Notes under the pieces: generated by a model
What the model was told of the DNA's origin: nothing
The model's input: only the letters and a program-made list of their open reading frames with translations
Database searches by the model: none
Shown: in pieces, positions 1 through 9,374 of the stretch
Numbering within the stretch: the first letter of the stretch is position 1
Layout: each line of letters begins with the position of its first letter
DNA from: Bacteroidota bacterium
Lineage (GTDB): Bacteria > Bacteroidota > Bacteroidia > Chitinophagales > Chitinophagaceae
Length of the DNA stretch: 64,000 bases
Assembly: GCA_020161435.1 (NCBI GenBank)
Contig: JAIUNV010000003.1
Span: 310,001 to 374,000 of the forward strand
Direction: 5' to 3'
Position numbers and translations under genes: made by a program

Positions 1-3000
1 AAATCAGGAGAGGCACAATACAGGACACTTATTACACCGTTTCTCAACGCTACACTCCGCTGTAGTATACAGGTTTGTCCACCAATATTGATAGCAAAAC
101 TGGCAATCCCTGCCGCAGAAGGTGTACCAGTTATGTTCAACGTCAATGTCCCGTCGCCCAGTTGAAACTGGCCAGCCGATAAGGTGGCGGTAAGCCCGGT
201 AACACCTGAAGAAGGAATTGACTGTGCCGCATACATGCCGCCATCGCCACCGGTGTAGCGCACTGTGGAGGAAACACCGGTTGCTACCAATCCACTCACC
301 AAAACTCCCGTGGTATCCGTGGCTGCACATGACAGCGAAAGAATGGAGCCTACTTGAGGTGCCACAAACATGGAAAAGGAACACGAAAGGCCGCCTACTA
401 CAACAGAAAAGCTGGCTGTACCTGCCGACGAAGGCGTACCAGTAATTTGAAAGCTCAGCGTACCGGCACCGTTTGCCAACACACCGGGAGTCAAAACAGC
501 ACTTAGCCCCGTTACACCCGTAGACGCAACTGTTTGGCTTGCTATACGCCCCCCGTTGCCACCCAGGTAGCTGATGGAAACTGCAACTCCGCTGCTTTGT
601 ACTCCGCTTACCAGAGTACCGGTAGATACAGCAGTTGCACAAAGCAATTCGGAAAGCAGGCCAGGCGGCAAATCAACCGTTCTACTAAGTACACAACTTT
701 GACCACCGATAGAAATGGCAAAACTGGCAACGCCAGCACTACCCGGAGTACCTGTAATGCTAAATGTCAATGTACCACTACCATCGGCCAATACGCCTGC
801 TTGTAAGCTGGCAGTGAGGCCGGTTACACCAGTAGATGCAACCGATTGGCCACTGTAAGTACCCGCATTGGCACCATTGTAGCTGATGGTTGAAGTAGCT
901 GTGGCGGCAACACCTTTTTGAAGTAAACCTGTACTATCTACAGCCACACAATTCAGGCCTGTCAAAGTGCCGGGAGGAGGTGCAACTGTTCGAATCACGA
1001 TACAATTGCGGCCGCCAATATTTACGGTGAATATTACCGTTCCTGCAGTTGCAGGTGTTCCGCTGATGGAAAATTGTAGGGTGCCGCTGCCAACATTAAA
1101 TGTGCCGGCGCCAATTGAAGCAGTTAGGCCCAACACGCCAGTCGATTCTATCGACTGAGCAGCAAAAGTGCCACCGTTTCCACCTGTATACGGAATGCTG
1201 AATCCTGCTCCAACAGCAGCAGTTCCCCTTACCAGACTGCCGTTATGGGTTGTGCCAGCCGAGTCCAACCCCGCTACAGAGCCGGGCCCCAGGATGACAG
1301 ATATGTATCTGGAGCATTGCAGCCCGCCAATGTTAATAGCGAATGTAGCATTCCCTAAAGTCGAGGCTCTACCGGAGATTTGGTAAGTCAGCGTTCCATT
1401 ACCGTTCGCAAAGTTGCCCGGCACGAGGGTGGCGGTCAGCCCTGTTACACCAGTAGACTGTACTACCTGCCCCATGTGGGCAGAGCCGTTTCCTCCGGTG
1501 TACGGTATTGAAAAGGTAACACCAACCGCAATGCTATCTTTATATAGCGTTCCGACCGTGGTACCCGAATTACAATTGATTGAACCGATTGGATTAACTA
1601 CGGCTCCGCCAATGTCCTTGATACATCGAACGGAGTTGCCGTTGGCCCTCACACCTCCAACAACGGATGCAATTAGGGGTTGTATCCTGAGTGTAAATGA
1701 TTGGCCAGTTCCGCTTACGGTAGAAGACCAATAGGCACTTTCATATTCATTCAATGTTCCCAAAGTGCCATAGCGGGATCCGCTCATAATCAACCGTAGC
1801 GGTGATGTAGAGGAACCTCCCGCATCCTGACTTACCCAGCTTGCTAATTCGTCCGACCATTCTGCAGCAGTTGGTAAACGATAGCCTGATGGACAAGGAT
1901 TATTCACACCATTAAGACCCTGCCAAAGATTTGGATTGGAGGGATTACGCCAGTCGAGATTATTTGTTATAAACTTTCCATTACCGGGTATATCGGCAGT
2001 ACTAAGCGTGGATGTGATGTTGGACTCACGGCATTGGTGGCCATCGGCCGCTCTTCCCCATTGATACAAATCTCCAACAGCATTCGATTGATAATGTCCA
2101 TTTACTGCTTTTTCAGATGCACCCAAATTTCTATCCATCCAGGTGCGACCTGTGCGAGGATTGGTAACATCGACTACAGGCGTGCCGCCCGGCAAGCAAT
2201 GCACTGTACCAGACGCATACACCGGGGTTGGTGCTACCGACACAGAGACGGTACAAGTACTGCCGCCAATAGCCAGTGCAAAATGAGCTGTACCCTCCGA
2301 TGCTGCTGTACCTGAAATATAGTAAGGAAGAACCCCGGTACCAACTGATAAACTATCCGGGAAAAGGGTTGCTGTAAGGCCGGTTACACCAGTAGATGTC
2401 GCCGTTTGCCCGGCATGTGCACCCCCGTTGCCCCCAGTATAGCTAACTGTAAAGCTGACGCCACTGGCAGCCACTCCGCTGGACAGAACGCCTCTATTGA
2501 CAACTGCGTCGCAATTAAGCGCTTCCACCTTTGCAGTTGCAAAAACCTTACGGGAAAGAATACAGCTTTGGCCACCCAGGTTTATTACAAAATGGGCTAT
2601 GCCAGCAGATGAAGGAGTACCAGAAATTTGAATCGAAATGGTGCCACCACCTTCATTGATGTTTCCTTGAGTCAATGTAGCTGTTAATCCTGCCACTCCT
2701 GTAGACGGCACTGATTGGGCTATTACGATACCGCCGTTTCCGCCGCTATAATTGATAATGCTTGCCGCATTTACAGCTGTCGTGCCATCTACCAATACGC
2801 CAGCATGGGTAGCGCCAGCGCAGTTCAAAGAACTGACAACGGCAAGAGGAGGATTAACATTGCGGTTAAAAGTGCAGGTTTTCCCTCCTACACTGATGGC
2901 AAAACTAGCTACACCGGCCGAGGTTGGTGTTCCAGAGATTACAAAACTGAGCGAACTGTCGCCTGAGGCCAGCCGCCAAGCCGAAAGGGTAGCAGTCAAT

Positions 3001-4730
3001 CCGGTAACGCCTGTAGAAGCAACTGCCTGCGTTTCATACGTGCCGCCATTGCCCCTTGTGTAGCGAATGATGGTCAGTGTAGAGTCGGCGGCAGCCGTAC
3101 CGCTGTACAGCCCTCCCAAATGCTCGGCCCCTGCACAATCAAGACCACCTGCAATTACAGCAGGATTGCCAGCTACAATGTACTGTAAAGTGCAGCTTTG
3201 TCCTCCGATGCTGAGACTGAAACTTGCTGTTCCTCTTCCCAAAGGGGTACCCGAAATACGATACACCAGTGCCCCATTGCCATTAGTGAAGGAACCGGGG
3301 CTAACAGTGGCAGTAAGGCCTGTGACACCGGTGGACGCGACAGCTTGCCCATTGTGCACACCGCCATTACCACCTGTATAAGTGAAAGCCTGGAATACAT
3401 CACCCGCAGGTTGAAAAGCAGTGAGCCTACCTGTGATAGCACTCCCTGGGCATACCAGTGAGCTAATCGAGCCTGCAGGTTGGGCTCCGTTATCTTTAAT
3501 GCAGCGTACAGATGCACCGCTGCTGCGAATACCTCCGCTAGCACCTACACCGTATCCGTTGGTTGTGCTTACCCAATAGGAGAAAACCCCGCTTTGGATA
3601 GTTGCAAAGGTTGCCGTTTTGAAGCCCGCAGCAGGTAGCTTTAAAGGTGAAGAAAATGCGCCGGTGGTATCATTAGCACTCCAACTTTGTACTTCGGCAT
3701 CCCATTCGTTTTGGGTTGGCAGCCTGAAACCAGATGGGCATGGATTATTGATACCATCGACGCCCTGCCAAAGGTTATCGTTTTGAGGCACCCGCCAGTC
3801 CAAAGTGGCATTCCAGCCTGGCAAGAATTGCATACCAGTATTAATACCAATAAAAGAACTGTGCCCCGGAGTATCACTTGTGCTCCATTCAAACCTTGTA
3901 GTAGTGTTGGCACGGCATTGGTGTCCATCTGATAAACGGCCCCACTGATAGAGGTCCCCAAACGATGTAGCATCGGTAGCCCATCGGGCCACATTGCTGG
4001 CCCCCAGGTTTCTGTCCATCCAAGTTCTGCCGGTTACCGGGTTGGTCACTTCTACTATGGCGGCTCCACCCGGTAGGCAATGCACGGTACCCGCTGGGTA
4101 CTCGGCCTTTTTTGTTACGGTTCGGCTAAAGGTGGTGCTACGCCCACCAATGTTGAAGGCAAATTGGGCGATGCCCGTACTCAATGGTGTGCCGGTTATT
4201 TGAAAAGTGAGAGTGCCGTTGCCTTGGGCGAAGCTGCCAGCTGCCAATTGTGCGATAAGCCCCTGCACCCCACTAGATGCAACATTCATAGCATGATAAG
4301 TACCGCCATTTCCGCCGGTATAGCTTATCACAGTGCTTATGCCAATTACCTCGGTTTCGGCGTACAAATTGCCCTGGTGTTGGGCCGGTTGCTCGTTCAA
4401 ACCGGCAATGCGGCCAATGAGCGTTCCCTGCTTTTCCATCCAACCCAGGGCCGTGTATGAATTAAGCGTTTTGGTACTGGTATTAAATATGACCAACCCG
4501 ATAGCCGGATTTGCAATCGAGTCTCGCTGGCCGCTACTCAGTCTGGGCAACAAAAATCCTCTACCGGAATTGCTCAAATCGAGAATAGCAGACGGATGAG
4601 GATTGGAACCAATACCTATTTGAGAAAAACCTGAAGCATTGAACAGCAGGCCTACAATGCACAATAAAGCGAAGACCTTGTAATGCCTAAACGCAGCGAT
4701 AGCGGGAAATTTTGCCTTTTTCACAAGCAT
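1..4730 (-). CDS. Giant secreted repeat protein with two FISUMP domains (C-terminus beyond window)
   Basis: An uninterrupted minus-strand frame runs from ATG at 4730 to the left edge, at least 1576 codons with no stop, so the C-terminus is missing. A signal peptide (residues 1-40, ending near ASGFSQ) leads into IGIGSNPHPSAILDL, an N-terminal motif common in secreted Bacteroidota proteins. Next come ten copies of a ~105-residue Ig-like module with hallmarks YTGGNGG, STGVTGLTATL, ISGTP.SAG.A.F and IGG..C. Two FISUMP domains (Fibrobacter succinogenes major paralogous domain) interrupt them at roughly residues 215-417 and 840-1038. They are recognised by RTWMDRNLGA, GDLYQWGR..DGHQCR, NNPCPSG.RLPT and SVRCIKD. 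The role is probably surface display or adhesion, but no ligand is known. A sorting domain may lie beyond the edge. It sits 3 nt after the preceding gene, in the same frame, so the two are probably cotranscribed. Confidence 0.85.
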   Translation of the reverse strand, partial: MLVKKAKFPAIAAFRHYKVFALLCIVGLLFNASGFSQIGIGSNPHPSAILDLSNSGRGFLLPRLSSGQRDSIANPAIGLVIFNTSTKTLNSYTALGWMEKQGTLIGRIAGLNEQPAQHQGNLYAETEVIGISTVISYTGGNGGTYHAMNVASSGVQGLIAQLAAGSFAQGNGTLTFQITGTPLSTGIAQFAFNIGGRSTTFSRTVTKKAEYPAGTVHCLPGGAAIVEVTNPVTGRTWMDRNLGASNVARWATDATSFGDLYQWGRLSDGHQCRANTTTRFEWSTSDTPGHSSFIGINTGMQFLPGWNATLDWRVPQNDNLWQGVDGINNPCPSGFRLPTQNEWDAEVQSWSANDTTGAFSSPLKLPAAGFKTATFATIQSGVFSYWVSTTNGYGVGASGGIRSSGASVRCIKDNGAQPAGSISSLVCPGSAITGRLTAFQPAGDVFQAFTYTGGNGGVHNGQAVASTGVTGLTATVSPGSFTNGNGALVYRISGTPLGRGTASFSLSIGGQSCTLQYIVAGNPAVIAGGLDCAGAEHLGGLYSGTAAADSTLTIIRYTRGNGGTYETQAVASTGVTGLTATLSAWRLASGDSSLSFVISGTPTSAGVASFAISVGGKTCTFNRNVNPPLAVVSSLNCAGATHAGVLVDGTTAVNAASIINYSGGNGGIVIAQSVPSTGVAGLTATLTQGNINEGGGTISIQISGTPSSAGIAHFVINLGGQSCILSRKVFATAKVEALNCDAVVNRGVLSSGVAASGVSFTVSYTGGNGGAHAGQTATSTGVTGLTATLFPDSLSVGTGVLPYYISGTAASEGTAHFALAIGGSTCTVSVSVAPTPVYASGTVHCLPGGTPVVDVTNPRTGRTWMDRNLGASEKAVNGHYQSNAVGDLYQWGRAADGHQCRESNITSTLSTADIPGNGKFITNNLDWRNPSNPNLWQGLNGVNNPCPSGYRLPTAAEWSDELASWVSQDAGGSSTSPLRLIMSGSRYGTLGTLNEYESAYWSSTVSGTGQSFTLRIQPLIASVVGGVRANGNSVRCIKDIGGAVVNPIGSINCNSGTTVGTLYKDSIAVGVTFSIPYTGGNGSAHMGQVVQSTGVTGLTATLVPGNFANGNGTLTYQISGRASTLGNATFAINIGGLQCSRYISVILGPGSVAGLDSAGTTHNGSLVRGTAAVGAGFSIPYTGGNGGTFAAQSIESTGVLGLTASIGAGTFNVGSGTLQFSISGTPATAGTVIFTVNIGGRNCIVIRTVAPPPGTLTGLNCVAVDSTGLLQKGVAATATSTISYNGANAGTYSGQSVASTGVTGLTASLQAGVLADGSGTLTFSITGTPGSAGVASFAISIGGQSCVLSRTVDLPPGLLSELLCATAVSTGTLVSGVQSSGVAVSISYLGGNGGRIASQTVASTGVTGLSAVLTPGVLANGAGTLSFQITGTPSSAGTASFSVVVGGLSCSFSMFVAPQVGSILSLSCAATDTTGVLVSGLVATGVSSTVRYTGGDGGMYAAQSIPSSGVTGLTATLSAGQFQLGDGTLTLNITGTPSAAGIASFAINIGGQTCILQRSVALRNGVISVLYCASPD
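3..1600 (-). repeat. Five consecutive ~315-nt coding repeats (modules 6-10)
   Basis: Five copies of the Ig-like module follow the second FISUMP domain, with the YTGGNGG-equivalent codons near 1500, 1185, 870, 560 and 255, so the period is about 305-315 nt. The copies diverge at the nucleotide level, for example YTGGNGS, YNGANAG, YLGGNGG and YTGGDGG, which suggests old duplications rather than recent slippage. The last copy is cut by the window edge. Confidence 0.85.
2230..3450 (-). repeat. Four consecutive ~315-nt coding repeats (modules 2-5)
   Basis: Four modules lie between the two FISUMP domains, with the YTGGNGG-equivalent near 3380, 3060, 2750 and 2440. Module 1 stands alone near 4330, before the first FISUMP domain. 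The protein is therefore organised as 1 module - FISUMP - 4 modules - FISUMP - at least 5 modules. Confidence 0.83.
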
Positions 4731-4733
4731 TAT

Positions 4734-5399
4734 TTAGAACCGAGGAGTCGACCCGCTACTGGTTGTTGAAAAAACTGTTTTCAGCCTAGGTACCGCTGCA
4801 GCCAGCGGCAAAGCTGGTGCAGGTGTTTGAGCAGCCACCTGCCTTGTAATGGTACAAACCTTACCGCCGATACTAAAAGTGAAAGCTGCCTCACCAGCTG
4901 AAACAGGCGTGCCGCTGATGGCAAATACCAATTCGCCAGCGCCTTTTGCAAAGCTGCCAGCCGCTAAGGTAGCGGTAAGCCCTGCCACTCCAGTTGAGTT
5001 GACTGTAACGCCGTTGTGCGAACCTCCATTGGCGTTGGTATAGCGCAGCACTGTGCTTACGCCTGTCGCAGCCACTCCTGCTTGCAGACTACCAGTTTGC
5101 ACCGTATCTGTACAGCTAATGGCGGCTATAGTACCTACCGGCACACCACAAAACTCAAACCATGCAGTATCGATGTAGATGTTCAGACAACCAGAGTTGG
5201 TATTAAATATCGTAAGGCCTGTCACCGGCGCTACAATGGAATCTCTTTGCACATCGGTCATACGAGGTGGCAAAAAACCCTTATTTGTAGTCTTCAACTC
5301 TAGTATAGAACTAGCATTGGGCGTATTAGTGCCGATACCCATTTGACCAACGGCTGTACTGCAAAGTACCAGCCCCATAATACATAGCAAGTTTTTCAT
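4734..5399 (-). CDS. Secreted single-module Ig-like repeat protein
   Basis: This 221-residue protein starts at ATG 5399. That start gives a clean signal peptide (MKNLLCIMGLVLCSTAVGQ), whereas the longer frame back to 5570 would place an unlikely leader in front of it. After cleavage comes MGIGTNTPNASSILELK, then GFLPPRMTDVQRDSI, close to the equivalent part of the giant protein next to it (GFLLPRLSSGQRDSI). One copy of the ~105-residue module follows (YTNANGGSHNG, STGVAGLTATLAAGSF, ISGTPVSAGEAAF, IGGKVC). There is no FISUMP domain. The C-terminal tail is low complexity and is not an obvious sorting domain. It is probably a paralogue of the downstream giant, formed by tandem duplication. Its function is unknown. 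Confidence 0.82.
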   Translation of the reverse strand: MKNLLCIMGLVLCSTAVGQMGIGTNTPNASSILELKTTNKGFLPPRMTDVQRDSIVAPVTGLTIFNTNSGCLNIYIDTAWFEFCGVPVGTIAAISCTDTVQTGSLQAGVAATGVSTVLRYTNANGGSHNGVTVNSTGVAGLTATLAAGSFAKGAGELVFAISGTPVSAGEAAFTFSIGGKVCTITRQVAAQTPAPALPLAAAVPRLKTVFSTTSSGSTPRF

Positions 5400-5754
5400 G
5401 CGATACTTGAGGTTGCCTTTCCGATAGTTATAACCAATGGCGTGTGAAGGATGTTCTTCAGCGGCATGAGGCATGACAACAGAAACGGCATTTACAAATA
5501 TGAAATTAGGGCTTTCGCAAGAATACCCTGCTGTTTCTTTACAAAAAACAAAGCGTTTATAAAGAAACAACTTGCCGCCAGTGTGTCAGTAATGCTTTTT
5601 ACACTTCACGAGAGGATGACTCGCTAATATATCAGCCATGCCAACCACCATTAATATAATGCCCGCATACCAGCCTAAAACGGAGGATTAACGCCGTCTG
5701 CCTGCTACGAATTGGAAAGGACTCATAAAGCCTTGACTATCGGACATACCCAAG
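5400..5754. other. Intergenic region between the repeat-protein operon and gyrB
   Basis: This 355-nt stretch separates the start of the secreted repeat protein from the gyrB stop; both genes are on the minus strand. I see no coding frame with a plausible start. It should hold the promoter of the two-gene secreted-protein operon. On the minus strand CGCTTTGTT near 5550-5560 resembles a TAnnTTTG -7 box, but the match is weak. Confidence 0.5.
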
Positions 5755-7749
<1,995 letters not shown>

Positions 7750-7966
7750 TTACCTTCCGTTTTTTGGGGCGGAATGGTTGCTTTGGCAGGTATTTTTTAT
7801 TGGCTGAAACATTGTGTAAGCAACAGCCGCAAAAACACCCGGCCCGGAGGCGGGCAAATGTAACGAAACGGCGGCAGGCAGCCAATGCAGACAGGGGCCA
7901 GATACCCCTAACTTTTCCCCAAAATCGGGGTTATTTGAGAAGGATAAACTCAACCACGAGTTACGC

Positions 7967-8173
7967 CTAAAAAATGTCAGAAAAATCTTTCTTATCCAAC
8001 CCTGTGTGCCGCCATAACATTTGCACAAACAAGAGCAACAAAATAAGGTGATACAATACCTTTTCGGTTTTGCTGAGCGACCGCTTGGCCGCTTTGCCAC
8101 TGAGCAGCAAGTATAGCATGCCAAGTATAGCAAGTGCCGAAAAAATGGTCATTATCCAATTATAAATGCTCAT
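7967..8173 (-). CDS. Small membrane protein of unknown function
   Basis: A 68-residue protein starting MSIYNWIMTIFSALAILG. It has two hydrophobic segments (about residues 5-25 and 43-58) joined by a basic loop (SGKAAKRSLSKTEK), so it is probably an inner-membrane hairpin. A start 13 codons upstream (8212) is possible but would put polar residues ahead of the first membrane helix. It lies between gyrB and the AraC gene, is transcribed away from the latter, and I recognise no family. Confidence 0.55.
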   Translation of the reverse strand: MSIYNWIMTIFSALAILGMLYLLLSGKAAKRSLSKTEKVLYHLILLLLFVQMLWRHTGLDKKDFSDIF

Positions 8174-8283
8174 AATAGTATCAATATTTGGCTGAACGCT
8201 AAAAGTAAACAAAACACTGTCTTCAACCCTTCGGCATGTAAACTGTTAAGCCTTTGTAAGAATCCTGTCAGGAATGGCAGATG

Positions 8284-8316
8284 TTTGTACATACAATCAT
8301 TTTTGAATTAATTTCG
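8284..8316 (+). promoter_or_regulatory. Bacteroidota-type promoter of the AraC gene
   Basis: TTTG at 8284-8287 and TAATTTCG at 8309-8316 are separated by 21 nt, fitting the Bacteroidota TTTG / TAnnTTTG pattern with one mismatch. The -7 box ends only 4 nt before the ATG at 8321, so the transcript would be leaderless or nearly so. Confidence 0.55.
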
Positions 8317-8320
8317 CCTT

Positions 8321-9265
8321 ATGCAGGAATCATTGTCCATTTTGGCCGAGGCGGTACAACGCGACCTCATGGTCGATCAGTTGCGGCTGGTAGCCCGTCA
8401 GGAAAAAAGCATCCCCAACTCGGTGGAGTACGACATGCGCAGGTTTATGCGCATGCCCGGCTGGCAGGTAGATGATATTGGCATGATGGAATATACCTAC
8501 GTAAGCCAGGGCAGCCCCCAAAATGCATTGGAACTTAAATTTTGCGTATCGGGCAAAGCCTACTGCGATAGCGATGAATGCGAACCCGGGACTACCTGTT
8601 CCAAAACCGGTTTGGAAAACTGTAGCGAAGAAGTAGAAACCGTAGACATTTATTCTTTCCGGTTTACCAGTACTTACCTGCACCAGTTTGCCAGCACCAA
8701 AGCAGCCGTAAGCGAAGCCGAACGCTACCTGAGTTTTGAGCACGACCAAACCATTTCGCACATCATTCCGCTGTGCAACAAGAACCGCATGATTTTGGCA
8801 AGCCTCTTTAACCACAAATACAGCGGAGCTCTCGAGAATATTTACCTTAACAGCCAGATTCAGTTTTTGCTAGTGTACAGCATGGACTGCCTGTTTGGCG
8901 AAGGCGACCGCGACAAAGTGTACCAGTGTAAGTTTTTGGAAGATGAACGTGGCCGCAATGCTATTGCTCAGGCAAGAGAAATTTTGCTGCAGCACATTGG
9001 CGACCCCATCACCATTAAAGAACTGGCCCGCAAAGTGGCGACCAACGAATGCTACCTGAAGAAGGGTTTCAAAGAAATGTTTGGCACCACCATCTTCGAC
9101 TTTTACCAAAGCCAGCGCATGGAACATGCCAAATACCTGCTGTACGACAAAGGCCTGAGTGTAACAGATGTAAGTGCTTTGCTGGGCTACTCCTCTATCT
9201 CGCATTTTAGTACAGCGTTTAAAAAGCACACGGGTATTAAGCCTTGCGACTTACTCGTTCGTTAA
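8321..9265 (+). CDS. AraC-family transcriptional regulator with cysteine-rich N-terminal domain
   Basis: A 314-residue regulator. The C-terminal ~100 residues are a typical AraC/XylS double helix-turn-helix (ITIKELARKVATNECYLKKG; SVTDVSALLGYSSISHFSTA; FKKHTGIKP). The N-terminal part holds five cysteines in a short stretch (C75, C82, C87, C93, C101; motif YCDSDECEPGTTC), unusual for this family and suggestive of metal or redox sensing. It lies just upstream of a TonB-dependent receptor in the same orientation, the usual layout for AraC regulators of iron or siderophore uptake, so control of that receptor is likely. A strong terminator follows, which means the receptor needs its own promoter. 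The start at 8321 is supported by the promoter just before it. Confidence 0.85.
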   Translation: MQESLSILAEAVQRDLMVDQLRLVARQEKSIPNSVEYDMRRFMRMPGWQVDDIGMMEYTYVSQGSPQNALELKFCVSGKAYCDSDECEPGTTCSKTGLENCSEEVETVDIYSFRFTSTYLHQFASTKAAVSEAERYLSFEHDQTISHIIPLCNKNRMILASLFNHKYSGALENIYLNSQIQFLLVYSMDCLFGEGDRDKVYQCKFLEDERGRNAIAQAREILLQHIGDPITIKELARKVATNECYLKKGFKEMFGTTIFDFYQSQRMEHAKYLLYDKGLSVTDVSALLGYSSISHFSTAFKKHTGIKPCDLLVR

Positions 9266-9291
9266 TTTTTTGCTGACTTCTACGACTATTC

Positions 9292-9327
9292 AACTCCCGG
9301 AATCTTGGATTCCGGGAGTTTTTATTT
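9292..9327 (+). terminator. Strong intrinsic terminator after the AraC gene
   Basis: Perfect 13-bp stem: AACTCCCGGAATC, 3-nt loop TTG, GATTCCGGGAGTT, followed by TTTATTT. It lies 26 nt past the AraC stop and 48 nt before the receptor start. Confidence 0.9.
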
Positions 9328-9374
9328 GCCTGTATGTCGTTCTTTTTTATTTTTATCAAAACATATATTTAGTC

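Noticed and set aside
1..4400. Possible CRISPR array because of regular repeats
   Set aside because: The ~315-nt period is an in-frame protein module; there are no short identical repeats with unique spacers.
9174..9374. N-terminal extension of the TonB receptor overlapping the AraC gene
   Set aside because: It would run through the AraC stop and the terminator; a signal peptide appears only after TTG 9375.
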